Source: DATNIC01 sp035604635 (GTDB lineage: Bacteria; Vulcanimicrobiota; Vulcanimicrobiia; Vulcanimicrobiales; Vulcanimicrobiaceae). Taken from it: a stretch of DNA of 64,000 bases. The position numbers were made by a program, and so were the translations under genes. The notes beneath the pieces are model-generated. The model made no database searches. It saw only the letters and a list, made by a program, of their open reading frames with translations, and was not told the DNA's origin. Where the stretch lies: positions 1-64,000 of the forward strand of contig DATNIC010000003.1 in NCBI GenBank assembly GCA_035604635.1, in the 5' to 3' direction. This document shows, in pieces, positions 50,601 through 58,883 of this stretch (its first letter is position 1; the number at the start of each line of letters is the position of its first letter).

Positions 50601-52800
50601 CTTGGCAATGGGCGGCTCCACCGGAGCGCTCGCCATCGACGGGCCCGTCACCCTCGCGCGCGGTCGGGGCTCGCTGCTGCAAAACGCGACCTACGACTTG
50701 CGCGCGAAGATCGCCGGCCTCGACGTGGGCAATTGGCTGCCGATCGTCGGATTCTCGTATCCGGTCATCACCGGACGTCTCGACGTTGACGGGACCATGC
50801 GCGGTGCGGGCCGCAATCCGACGATCGATCTGACCGCGGCACTTTCAAACGGGACCGTCGGGCGCGTCCCGCTTTCGGAGGCAACGCTCGGCGCGCGCGT
50901 GACGCAGCAGATGGTCGCGCTTCAAAATATCGTCGCCGTGATACCGCACTTGAACTTGACCGGCGCGGGTACGGTCGGCGTCGCGCCGGGCGCGCCGATT
51001 GCGCTGACCATGCACGGACACAGCGACGACGTCGGCGCGCTAGCGGCGCTCGCAAAGCGTTTGCCGTTTGCGGCGAGCGGGACGGGCGACGTCGACTTGC
51101 GCGTCACCGGGACGCGCGTCTCGCCGGAAATCGCCGGCAGCTTCGAACTCCGCGACGCGAACGCGGCGGGCTTGGCGATTCCGCACGTCGCCGGAGGGTT
51201 CGGCTTGCGCGGTCACAGCTTGGAGCTGCAAAATACCAACGTCGAGCTTGCCAAGGGGACGCTGAGTCTAGCAGGCTCGCTCCCGCTCACGGTCGCGCCG
51301 TTCGGCGTCGGACCGGCAAACGCGCCGCTTTCATTCGACGTCGATGCCCGGGCCGTCGATCTCGTGAATTTCGCACCGATGTTGCCGAAAGGCTCGACGC
51401 TAGCCGGTACCCTCGAAGGTCGATTCGGCGTCGCGGGGACGCCGTCGGCGCCGCAACTCACCGGCGGCCTCACGCTCGCACGCGGCGCGTTCGCACTTCC
51501 GGGCCAGGCGGCGCTGAAAAACATCACCGGGCAACTCTCCTTCGATCAACAGACCGCGACCCTCGACCGGCTCCACGCCGATGCCGGGGCAGGGACCGTC
51601 GACGGCTCGGGCCACATCGTCTTTCCGGTCGGCGCAAGCGCGCTCGACTATCGTTTCATCGCGACGGCCAACCACGCGATCATGAGCATCCCCGGTTTTT
51701 TCGCCGGGCAATTCGACGGCAACGTCACCTTGACGGACAGTGATGCACGGCCACTGGTCGGCGGAGCGATGACGATCAGCAACGCGACGATACCGTTTGC
51801 GGCGCTCTTCGGTGCGGGCGCGGGTTTGGGCGGCAACTCGCTCGTACCCGCCGATCTCGCGTTCAACCTCGCGCTCACCGCCGGAAAAAGCGTGCGGGTC
51901 CGCAGCGGAGCGATCGACATCGGCGGCGAGGGGACGGTCAACTTGACCGGGACGCTCGGCGATCCGCGGCTGGGCGGCAGCTTCGATGCGAGCCCGGGTG
52001 GGACGCTCGTCTACTTCAATCGCGTCTTTCGCGTGGTACGCGGGCGCGTCACGTTCGATCCCAATGCAGGGATCGTCCCGGTGATGGACGCGCTGGCGAC
52101 GACGCACGTCCCCAACACCGATCCCGATCCGTCGCGCAATCCGGGCGGCTACGCCGACATCACGATCGACGTCACCGGACCCGTCACCGCGCTCAACATC
52201 GATCTCTCATCGAATCCGCCGTACCCGCGCGAACAAATTTTGGGATTGCTGTTGGGTGCATCGTCGATCGGTGCCGTGAACTTCGGCGGGACCGGGAGCG
52301 CGCCGTCGAGCGTCGGCGGTACGATCAGCGGCGCGCCGCAGGTGACGATCGGCGGGCTCCCACCGGGACTGGTCAGCCAGCAGAGCGGCACGATCAGCGT
52401 CAATCAACAAGCCTTCGCCATCCTCGACGCGCAGTTCACGCGCAGCTTGCTCTCGCCGATCCAGAACACTCTGGGGAGTGCACTCGGGCTGACGACTCTG
52501 GATTTGACGCTCGACTACGGCGGCAGCGTCGGGTTCAACGCGCGCAAGCAGCTCGGAAAGGGGAACGTCTACGCGATTTACGGGCAGTCGTTCAATTTGC
52601 CGCTGCGACAAACGTTTGGGATCCAGGCGCAGCCCAATCCGTCGTTCTCGCTTCAGGTGACGGGCTTCACGCAGTATGGAGTCACGGCGTTCGGCGCGTA
52701 TCCGCTCAACGTGTTCTCGACAAACCAAACGGTCACGGCCGGGCAAACCCCCGGTGGGACGAGCGGCTTTACGTTCAGCGCTCAACGGCGCTATCCATGA
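47617..52800 (+). CDS. tamB: TamB-like translocation/assembly module protein
   Basis: 1727-aa AsmA-like bridge protein: one N-terminal membrane helix (about 10-34, AIAIAVVIATLLAVF) and a very long periplasmic beta-rich body, ending in a DUF490/TamB C-terminal domain with LPPGLVSQQSGTISVNQQAF and NPPYPREQILGLLLGASSIG. Such proteins form hydrophobic grooves thought to carry phospholipids, and/or assist outer-membrane protein assembly. GTG 47617 follows AGGGGAAC. First gene of the envelope operon; its partner Omp85 protein follows. Confidence 0.9.
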   Translation: MAVRSAARYAAIAIAVVIATLLAVFHATALRWAVATGAGLATGYTIRIGELRFERGRLALGDLHVARQGEPLLDAARINVTYDLGELLRGGAHRFGLHGISVDQPHVTIVRHKDLSLNIELPKGGAATPQLGTPLSFTARVRDGSVEIRDPFNPSPQAHLLRLDDINVDANVDSDHRTHYRVTAGVLRAPTTGAVRSNPLKIIGTIDQDRRYAMHRITAADIPVAGFVDYFVDSPAARFLTGDVRNLDIKLFSLDTAVDAPLHLGGFFHVDGISARVIGIDGPVGHLRGDLYLSDDGILAPRIDADIGGTPIVTGGGFFDFANPQFRIAVRGAADLRVLSGFFTFLKGQPVAGPVSFTTLIEGNVGKPLIFARVQLPAVSWGAYPFRAGHGLVAYYEDQVTMAPLEARYGPIDVIVRGGMALSDHIDSEFAAQIAGPGKALPYLDRVAPDVRLQGIAVVAGRDLPLRARGLLYSEGTATDLSAFVAVDERGRGEFGPINFTRRDGSEFSGSFALDRPNSNGGFWAWMRNFHFRDPGIPAALPGVVLPEFPTFGGVLDGAFAGGGAPSDFTIAGHVNGTAMEFLGIPVTQGSVTFGGTFHELRFTRIDARGPWGHVAGTGAVAMPGAFLLSGNFDGTLEGLRRFTGDIGASGAASGPFAVAVDGPRIVVQTQGVRLRGALIHGVPLDAFDGTLAVNTGGSLEVYGARARLAGSDVVAARTVSGRIAVAAADLPAGRLSAAGLPLERGALSFVGTAGMANGSPTFDGAIALRGGAYGGHRVDVTSGLGFAGSTLSVADATAELDDQIGLIDGRVSGLGGTPTFDLRTQIPVGDLGRLASGLRVRLPHLTGSFGADVRIAGSRADPRVSGAVTIPEGSLNGLHFSEAAAQISGGLRAMALRAGTIRVGTTKATLEGTYLANGFSLGVRSDAADLADFNGFFDVGDMLAGRGRVTLAYRSFGTPATSGDIALTGVQYRNFPLGSLTAQWSSRNGVTDTHLAMGGSTGALAIDGPVTLARGRGSLLQNATYDLRAKIAGLDVGNWLPIVGFSYPVITGRLDVDGTMRGAGRNPTIDLTAALSNGTVGRVPLSEATLGARVTQQMVALQNIVAVIPHLNLTGAGTVGVAPGAPIALTMHGHSDDVGALAALAKRLPFAASGTGDVDLRVTGTRVSPEIAGSFELRDANAAGLAIPHVAGGFGLRGHSLELQNTNVELAKGTLSLAGSLPLTVAPFGVGPANAPLSFDVDARAVDLVNFAPMLPKGSTLAGTLEGRFGVAGTPSAPQLTGGLTLARGAFALPGQAALKNITGQLSFDQQTATLDRLHADAGAGTVDGSGHIVFPVGASALDYRFIATANHAIMSIPGFFAGQFDGNVTLTDSDARPLVGGAMTISNATIPFAALFGAGAGLGGNSLVPADLAFNLALTAGKSVRVRSGAIDIGGEGTVNLTGTLGDPRLGGSFDASPGGTLVYFNRVFRVVRGRVTFDPNAGIVPVMDALATTHVPNTDPDPSRNPGGYADITIDVTGPVTALNIDLSSNPPYPREQILGLLLGASSIGAVNFGGTGSAPSSVGGTISGAPQVTIGGLPPGLVSQQSGTISVNQQAFAILDAQFTRSLLSPIQNTLGSALGLTTLDLTLDYGGSVGFNARKQLGKGNVYAIYGQSFNLPLRQTFGIQAQPNPSFSLQVTGFTQYGVTAFGAYPLNVFSTNQTVTAGQTPGGTSGFTFSAQRRYP

Positions 52801-52961
52801 ACGGTACCAGGACACGGGACCCGCGTCCAGAACCTGCCGACCCGGGTAGGGCGCGCAACAGCCCACATCGGGTGCGCGTTCCCGATGTGTCTGCGTTAGC
52901 TCGGACGGCGGCACGCGCGTGCGCCGGAGCCGCCCACGTTCCTCGAGGAAAAATCGGTTTG
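52801..52961 (+). other. 161-nt tamB-bamA gap with open frame
   Basis: The bamA frame stays open through this gap back to an ATG at 52797 that shares ATGA with the tamB stop, but it encodes a low-complexity Arg/Pro/Ala-rich stretch ahead of the real signal peptide. A CATCGGG / CCCGATG inverted repeat lies near 52866-52887. I interpret the gap as an untranslated, structured leader. Confidence 0.45.
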
Positions 52962-55235
52962 ATGGTCTATCCCCTCCGACGCGCGGGCCGCGTCGTGGTC
53001 GCGTTGCTCCTTTTGATCAGCCTTGCCATGCCCGCGATGTCGGCCGATGTTACGCCGAAGATCGTCTCGGTCTCGGTCTCGGGAAATGCCCATGTGCCAA
53101 CCGAACGGATACTCGCCGTCGTCAAAGCGAAAGTCGGCGATCCTTTCGATCCCAAGGTCGTCCAAGACGACTTGCAGGCCATCTTCGCGTTAGGCTACTT
53201 CGCCGATCAGGTACCGCCGCTGATCGACCAGCGGCCGGACGGGATCGCGGTCACCTACCGCGTCATAGAAAACCCTGTGATCACGGCCATTCGCTTTGAC
53301 GGTAACGCGCACGTCCCATCGGACACGCTGCTGGCGTTGATGGACACCTCGGTCGGCGCGGTATTCAATACCAACACGTTTCACGAAGACGTACTCAAGA
53401 TCAACTCGTACTACGACAAGGTCGGGTACGGCGGTCAGCTTCCCACGCACGTTGCCGACATCAACATCGATCCGCAAAGCGGAGCCCTGACGCTCAAGAT
53501 TCAGGAAGGCTTGACGGTCCGCAACATCATCATCACGCCTCCGCCGGTCGGCGATCCCGTCCTCTCCGCCAAGGTGATCTTGAATGCGATCACCCTCAAG
53601 CCGGGCCAGCCGTATTCCGAGCTCGCTCGCGACAAAGACATCGAAGCGCTCAAGAATCTCTACGACAAGAGCGATCTGCAGCTCGGTGACTTCGAAGGCG
53701 GCATCGATCCGGCGAGCGTCGATCTGAAGAATCTCACCGCGGACGTCCGCTACACGATCTCAGCGGCCCGCGTCGGCGCCGTTCAAATTACCGGCAATTT
53801 CAAAACGCACGATGACGTCGTTCGCCGTCAGCTGCGCACGCGTCCCGGCGACCTCGTCCGCCCGAGCAATCTTCGCAACGACTACAACCGGTTGAACAAC
53901 ACCGGCTTTTTCTCGAAAGTCGACCTCATCCCGAAGACGGGACCCGATCCGAAGCGTCCCGCATATGTGACGCTCGATTGGAACGTCGCCGAGCAGCGCA
54001 CCGGCGTCGCCGAACTCGGCGGCGGCTACTCGGGCGGTCTGACCGGACAGGGTCTCACCGCGCACCTTTCCTACTCGGAAAACAATATCAACGGGACCGG
54101 GAACGGCGCGTCGGTCCGGCTCGAAGGCGGGTCGCGCTTGGTCAACATCCAGCTCTCCGGCTCCATGCCGTACTTGGGCAACTCGCTGCGCGCGCAAAAA
54201 TACAGTCTCGGCGCGACGGTTTTCTTGACGTCGCAAACCAACCTGTATCCGATCTACGCGGTCCCGAGCGCCTCACCGAACCCGAATGGGCCGGCACCGA
54301 CGCCGCTGCCGGCGAACAATCCGCAGCTCGTCACGCTGGTCCCACTCGACCCCAACAACATCAACCAAGTCGCAAACCAGGTCTCGAACTACTTCTCACG
54401 CTCGAACGGCATAGCCGTGACGCTCGGCCGCCGTCTCTCCGATCCGGTGAAGTTTTCGATCGGGGCCAACATCCAGCAAGTCAGCTCGGCCGTCACGCTG
54501 CCGTCCGGCTTCGCATTTAATTCCTCACAAGTCCCGGTCGGGACGAACGCTTCGACGTTACCGCAGTTCACGTTCTCGAACAGCGTCAGCGGCGCTATCG
54601 CGCTGGGCGTGAACGCGCCCTCGATTGCGAACGTCAACTCGACCGCGCCCTTTGCACTACACAGCGTGGTCTTCGCGCTCGCCGCCGATACGCGAGACGA
54701 CGTCTTCAGTCCGCGGCGCGGCGTGTTGTCGTCTTTGACCGATGAGATCAGCGGCCCGTGGATGGGTTCGGATTTCAAATATACGCTAACGACGTTGGAC
54801 ATCGCAAAATACTTCCCGGTCATGAAAAACTCGACGTTCGCGGTGCACGCCCAGTTCGGCACGTCGACGGGGGCGATCCCGACGAACCGGCTCTACACGT
54901 ACTCAGACCAGCAGTTGCGCGGGTACAACACGGTCTTCTACGGGACCGATGCTCGGCTGTTTCAGGCCGAGCTCCGTGTCCCGATTAGCCCGGACCGCCA
55001 CATCGCGTTCGCGACCTTTTTCGATGACGGCGCGACCCGGATTCGCGGTGCGGCACCGACCTACGATTCGCAAGGGAACTTGATCGCCAACTTGAGTAAC
55101 TTCCAGTGGCATCCCGACGCCGGCGTCGGCGTCCGCTTCGACATCCCGCAAATAGGAATCCGTACGATTCGACTTGACTATGCCAAGGGCAGCACGGGGA
55201 CACACTTCTCCTTCGGCATCGGCCAAAGTTTCTAG
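52962..55235 (+). CDS. bamA: outer membrane protein assembly factor BamA (Omp85)
   Basis: 757 aa from ATG 52962 with a signal peptide ending PAMSADV. Several POTRA repeats follow (TPKIVSVSVSGNAHVPTERI, then NPVITAIRFDGNAHVPSDTL, and RVGAVQITGNFKTHDDVVRR), then a 16-strand barrel with AELGGGYSGGLTGQGL early and FSPRRGVLSSLTDEISGP later. It ends with an aromatic beta-signal, FSFGIGQSF. Central insertase of the BAM machinery. The stop lies at the left edge of the 22-bp inverted repeat. Confidence 0.95.
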   Translation: MVYPLRRAGRVVVALLLLISLAMPAMSADVTPKIVSVSVSGNAHVPTERILAVVKAKVGDPFDPKVVQDDLQAIFALGYFADQVPPLIDQRPDGIAVTYRVIENPVITAIRFDGNAHVPSDTLLALMDTSVGAVFNTNTFHEDVLKINSYYDKVGYGGQLPTHVADINIDPQSGALTLKIQEGLTVRNIIITPPPVGDPVLSAKVILNAITLKPGQPYSELARDKDIEALKNLYDKSDLQLGDFEGGIDPASVDLKNLTADVRYTISAARVGAVQITGNFKTHDDVVRRQLRTRPGDLVRPSNLRNDYNRLNNTGFFSKVDLIPKTGPDPKRPAYVTLDWNVAEQRTGVAELGGGYSGGLTGQGLTAHLSYSENNINGTGNGASVRLEGGSRLVNIQLSGSMPYLGNSLRAQKYSLGATVFLTSQTNLYPIYAVPSASPNPNGPAPTPLPANNPQLVTLVPLDPNNINQVANQVSNYFSRSNGIAVTLGRRLSDPVKFSIGANIQQVSSAVTLPSGFAFNSSQVPVGTNASTLPQFTFSNSVSGAIALGVNAPSIANVNSTAPFALHSVVFALAADTRDDVFSPRRGVLSSLTDEISGPWMGSDFKYTLTTLDIAKYFPVMKNSTFAVHAQFGTSTGAIPTNRLYTYSDQQLRGYNTVFYGTDARLFQAELRVPISPDRHIAFATFFDDGATRIRGAAPTYDSQGNLIANLSNFQWHPDAGVGVRFDIPQIGIRTIRLDYAKGSTGTHFSFGIGQSF

Positions 55236-55337
55236 GAAAGCGCATATTTTGTTCATGCTGTCGTTACCGAAAAGCTCATTTGCTTTAGCAAACTTCGCTT
55301 TCCGGTGCCTAAGCCTGAACAAAATATGCGCTTTCCT
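55234..55337. repeat. 104-bp element with 22-bp perfect inverted repeats
   Basis: The left arm 55234-55255 begins AGGAAAGCGCATATT and the right arm 55316-55337 is its exact reverse complement; the 60-nt interval contains a smaller TTTGC-TTTA-GCAAA hairpin. It is clearly richer in A+T than its surroundings. It covers the bamA stop and the start of the first skp-like gene, whose signal peptide is partly encoded by the right arm. RNA from it would form a long hairpin; as DNA it resembles the termini of an invertible segment. Confidence 0.85.
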
Positions 55338-56103
55338 GCTCGCGATGGCTCTGCTGGGTGCGCCGCTTGCGCTTGCTGCGGACGTGACGGATATCGGGTA
55401 CGTCGATCAGGAGGCGCTCGCGGCGATCCCGCGCTTCGCGGCTGCCAACCGCCAGCTCATCGCGTACAAGGCGGAGCTGGACAAGCAGTTTACGCAGCAA
55501 GTGCGCGGGGCGCGTTCGGCCGACGATCAAGCCCGGATCGCTCAGGACTTTCAGAATCGGTTCGCAGAGCGTCAGCGCCAGTTGCTCGGTCCGTTGTTCG
55601 CGCGCGCTCAGGTCGCCATCGCATCGGTCGCGGCCAGCAAGAGTCTCTCGGTCGTCCTGGACAAGCGCATCGTCGTCTTCGGCGGTCAGGATATCACCAA
55701 GAACGTCGTCGATCTCATCGGCGGCATCGCCGATCCGGTCCCGCCGATCAACACGCCCCCGCCTTCGCGCGTCGGCTGGGTCGATCAAACGCAGATCGAC
55801 GCGTTGCCGAGCGTCAAAGCCGCGGAGCAGACGTTTGCGAAATTCCAAGCCGACCAACAGAGGATCGCGCAAGGAAAGATGAAGGGCGCGAGGACCGACG
55901 CCGACCGCTCAAAAGCCATGTCGGACTATCAGAGTGCCGTCGGTGCCGAACAAAAGAAAGACATCCAGCCGATCGTCGATCGGACGCGCGGCGTCGTAGC
56001 CGACGTCGCCCGCAAGCGCAATCTCATCATGGTTGTCGACCGCAACAACATCATTTACGGCGGAACCGACGTGACGGCCGACGTGACGGCCGTGCTCAAG
56101 TAG
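55255..56103 (+). CDS. Skp/OmpH-like periplasmic protein 1 (tandem OmpH domains)
   Basis: OmpH-family chaperone-like protein, 282 aa from ATG 55255. The signal core ICAFLLAMALLGAPLALAADV is preceded by 23 residues if this ATG is used. A CTG at 55315, giving LNKICAFLLA, would produce a more normal signal peptide and is a real alternative. The mature part has two OmpH units: VTDIGYVDQEALAAIP...IVVFGGQDITKNV and SRVGWVDQTQIDALP...NIIYGGTDVTADVTAVL. The start region lies in the inverted-repeat element. It likely escorts outer-membrane proteins to BamA. Confidence 0.85.
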   Translation: MLSLPKSSFALANFAFRCLSLNKICAFLLAMALLGAPLALAADVTDIGYVDQEALAAIPRFAAANRQLIAYKAELDKQFTQQVRGARSADDQARIAQDFQNRFAERQRQLLGPLFARAQVAIASVAASKSLSVVLDKRIVVFGGQDITKNVVDLIGGIADPVPPINTPPPSRVGWVDQTQIDALPSVKAAEQTFAKFQADQQRIAQGKMKGARTDADRSKAMSDYQSAVGAEQKKDIQPIVDRTRGVVADVARKRNLIMVVDRNNIIYGGTDVTADVTAVLK

Positions 56104-56104
56104 A

Positions 56105-57412
56105 ATGGTCGTGCGCGCGCTTCTGGGCACGCTGCTCCTGCTCGCATTCGCCGCCTGCGCTCGGTCGGAGTCGACGTCGGCCGGCGATTCGGACCACGGC
56201 GGGCGAGTCGGATACGTCCGGATGGACGTCCTCGTGAAGAGTCACCCGCTCTACTCGCAGCTCTCCGCCTACGAAAAGAGCATCGAGGCGCTGAGCTTGC
56301 GCGAGATCGGCCCCGGCGCCGCGTCGTCCGGCAACGACCTATCCAAGCAGGAAGCCGAGCTGCAAACCGAGCTGCAGGCGGCGGCTGAGCGGACGAACCG
56401 CCTGCTGAAAGACAAGCAGGACGAGTACTCGCGCCGCGAGCACGACGCAATCGAAGCGGCGCTCGCCGGCAGTTCCTCCGGCTCGAGCACCGCGCAGATT
56501 GCAGCCCGCCTCAACGCGACCGCGGCGAAGCAGCAGTCCTCAGCGATCGCCCAAGCGCACCAGGATCTGGGCACGTATCGCGGCGCGGTCGTCGCCCAGG
56601 ACAAATCGGCGAGCGACGCGCTGGTCAAGACGTTCAACGAGCGTGCGAACCGTCTCTATCGCGATAAGGCCAACCAGTTACAAGCGCAGGAATCCCAATA
56701 CTCCCTGCAGCTTGCGCAGACCGACGCGCCGCAACGGCTCCAGCTGCGCATGAAACTGTCGAACCTCGCGCTCGACGACGCCGGCCGCAAAGAGGCGCAG
56801 GCTGCGGTCGATGCCCTCGACAAGAAAGAATCCGATGCGCTCGCTGTGATGCGCACCAAAGATCAGCAGACGCTCGCGCAGTATCAAGATCAGCTGCGCA
56901 CGCAGACGCGCGGGGATCTCGACAAGCAGCTTGCCGCAGTGCACTCGCGCAGCCAGGCCAAGCTCGGGGCACCCGCCTCGGCGGTGGGGAATTTGGGCGG
57001 CCCGGCGCCGGTCTCGGTGAATGCCGGAAAAGGCCCCGGGCAGCAGGCGGCCCCGGCTGCGCTGCAGGCGAAACTCCAAGCCCTGCACCGGCAGTACCAA
57101 GATCAGTTCAACGCGGACGCAAAGCAAACGATCGCGGACTTCAACAAGACGCGCGAGGACCTGCAGCGCAGGTTCAATCAACTGCGCGGCGCCGATTCAA
57201 CGGCGCAAACGAGCGCAGCGCAGCAGCTGGCGTCGCTGCAGAAGCAGCACGATGATCTTTACGCACAAATCGTGGCGCAAATCCAGCGCGAAGTTCAAAC
57301 GGTTGCGAAGAGCCACGGCGTCGACGTCGTCGTCAGCAACGTCGTCGCGTCGGGCGGGAGCGTCGATCTGACCCAAGACGCCGAGAAGCAGATCGAGAGC
57401 CTCCATGAGTAA
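56105..57412 (+). CDS. OmpH-like coiled-coil lipoprotein 2
   Basis: 435 aa with a lipoprotein signal (LLLLAFAAC, Cys 18). RVGYVRMDVLVKSHPLYSQL marks an OmpH N-terminal strand. A long glutamine- and alanine-rich coiled coil follows (about 65-280), then a second OmpH-like unit to VDVVVSNVVASGGSVDLT. Much longer than Skp (about 160 aa). Starts 1 nt after the previous stop. Probably a membrane-tethered periplasmic chaperone; a spacer role is also possible. Confidence 0.8.
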   Translation: MVVRALLGTLLLLAFAACARSESTSAGDSDHGGRVGYVRMDVLVKSHPLYSQLSAYEKSIEALSLREIGPGAASSGNDLSKQEAELQTELQAAAERTNRLLKDKQDEYSRREHDAIEAALAGSSSGSSTAQIAARLNATAAKQQSSAIAQAHQDLGTYRGAVVAQDKSASDALVKTFNERANRLYRDKANQLQAQESQYSLQLAQTDAPQRLQLRMKLSNLALDDAGRKEAQAAVDALDKKESDALAVMRTKDQQTLAQYQDQLRTQTRGDLDKQLAAVHSRSQAKLGAPASAVGNLGGPAPVSVNAGKGPGQQAAPAALQAKLQALHRQYQDQFNADAKQTIADFNKTREDLQRRFNQLRGADSTAQTSAAQQLASLQKQHDDLYAQIVAQIQREVQTVAKSHGVDVVVSNVVASGGSVDLTQDAEKQIESLHE

Positions 57413-57818
57413 ACCGATCTGGTCTCTTGTCGCCGCGCTGATCGTCGTGGGTTGTGGACACTCGTCCTCGAGCGACGTAGCGGTCGTCAGCATCGTACGG
57501 ATCACGTCGAACTGGCCGAAGTTCATCAACTATAACAACCAGCTCAGTGCCGATGCCGCCGCGATCGAGCGTTCGCAGGCCTCCGACGCGGAAAAACAGC
57601 GCGAGCGCGAGCAGCTGCGCGCGCAGTACGTCAAGATGCAGGACGAGGTGACGTCCGACGTTCGCGAAGCGGCGGCGAAAGTCGCGAAGAATCGAAACTT
57701 CAAGATGGTCGTCACCAGTGAGTTCGCAGCTTTTCCGCCCGCGAATGGCGGGACCGACATCACGGCGGATGTCGAGAAGATCCTCGACATCACGGAGCGG
57801 GCGACGCCGTCGCCGTGA
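57405..57818 (+). CDS. OmpH-like small lipoprotein 3
   Basis: 137 aa with lipobox VVGC (Cys 17). VAVVSIVRITSNWPKF replaces the usual OmpH start, an alpha-helical section (ADAAAIERSQASDAEKQRER) follows, and the ending FKMVVTSEFAAFPPANGGTDIT matches the C-terminal strand of its two upstream neighbours. Overlaps the previous gene by 8 nt and lpxD by 4 nt. Third OmpH-type protein in a row, probably by duplication. Confidence 0.8.
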   Translation: MSKPIWSLVAALIVVGCGHSSSSDVAVVSIVRITSNWPKFINYNNQLSADAAAIERSQASDAEKQREREQLRAQYVKMQDEVTSDVREAAAKVAKNRNFKMVVTSEFAAFPPANGGTDITADVEKILDITERATPSP

Positions 57819-58873
57819 GCGGGCCGCACGCCGGGCTGGGGATGCTCTCCGAGATCGCGACGGCACTCGGCGGGCGCGTTCGCGGCGATGGTAAGATCGT
57901 CGTTGCGCGGCTGGCGGCGATCGACGACGTCGATCGGGAGACGTTGACTTTCGCGACGGACGAGCGTTATCTGCGGGCCGCCCTTTCGTCGTCCGCGGCG
58001 GCGGTCCTTACCGAAGAACGGTTGGCCGACGCGGTCGAAACGAACAAGCCGCTGATCCTCGTGGAATCCGCGCGCGCCGCGCTCGCGCAGCTGCTTCAAG
58101 GACTCGAACCGCCGCGGCCGAGCGGCCCGCACCGCGACCCCAGCGCCGTCGTCGACCCCAGCGCCGAGATCGGCGCCGGCGTCGTCATCGGTCCGCTCGT
58201 CGCGATCGGCCCACGCGCTCGCGTCGGTGCGCGCAGCGTCCTGTATGCCGGCGCCGTCGTCGGCGCCGAGGCAGTCGTCGGCGAGGACTCGACGTTCCAT
58301 CCGCACTCGATGCTGCTCGACCGTTGCGTTGCCGGAAAACGCGTCGTGCTCCAGGCGGGGGCCGTCGTCGGCAGCGACGGATTCGGTTACGTGTTCGTCG
58401 ACGGTGCGTTTCGCAAGATCCCGCAAATCGGCAACGTCGAACTCGGCGACGACGTCGAGATCGGGGCGAACACGTGCATCGATCGCGCGCAGACCGGGAC
58501 CACGCGCGTCGGCGATGGGACGAAGATCGATAATCTCGTCCAGATCGCTCACAACTGCAGGATCGGAAAACACTGTGCGTTCGCTGCGCTCACCGCGATG
58601 GCGGGATCGACGATCGTCGGCGACTACGTCCGCGTCGGCGGAGCCTCGACGTTCAAAGGGCACGTCACCGTCGGATCCAACGTGACGCTTGGCGGTAAAA
58701 CCGAAGTGTGGGCGGATATTCCGGACCATTCGTTCATGAGCGGCCGCCCGGCGAAGCCGCATCGCGACGAACTGCGATTGCAGGTCCTCATTCAAAAGCT
58801 GCCTAAGCTGTTTGCTCGAGTCGACGCTCTAGAAGGTAAGAAGAAGAAATCGTCGAGCTCCGACGAGGACTGA
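57815..58873 (+). CDS. lpxD: UDP-3-O-acylglucosamine N-acyltransferase
   Basis: Third enzyme of lipid A synthesis, 352 aa. N-terminal uridine-binding domain (about 1-100, LTFATDERYL), then left-handed beta-helix hexapeptides (VVDPSAEIGAGVVIGPLVAI). The catalytic His sits in NLVQIAHNCRIG and the loop GSDGFGYVFVDG is typical. A Lys/Ser/Asp tail ends the protein. GTG 57815 overlaps the previous stop (GTGA). Confidence 0.95.
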   Translation: MSGPHAGLGMLSEIATALGGRVRGDGKIVVARLAAIDDVDRETLTFATDERYLRAALSSSAAAVLTEERLADAVETNKPLILVESARAALAQLLQGLEPPRPSGPHRDPSAVVDPSAEIGAGVVIGPLVAIGPRARVGARSVLYAGAVVGAEAVVGEDSTFHPHSMLLDRCVAGKRVVLQAGAVVGSDGFGYVFVDGAFRKIPQIGNVELGDDVEIGANTCIDRAQTGTTRVGDGTKIDNLVQIAHNCRIGKHCAFAALTAMAGSTIVGDYVRVGGASTFKGHVTVGSNVTLGGKTEVWADIPDHSFMSGRPAKPHRDELRLQVLIQKLPKLFARVDALEGKKKKSSSSDED

Positions 58874-58883
58874 AAGCCGACGC

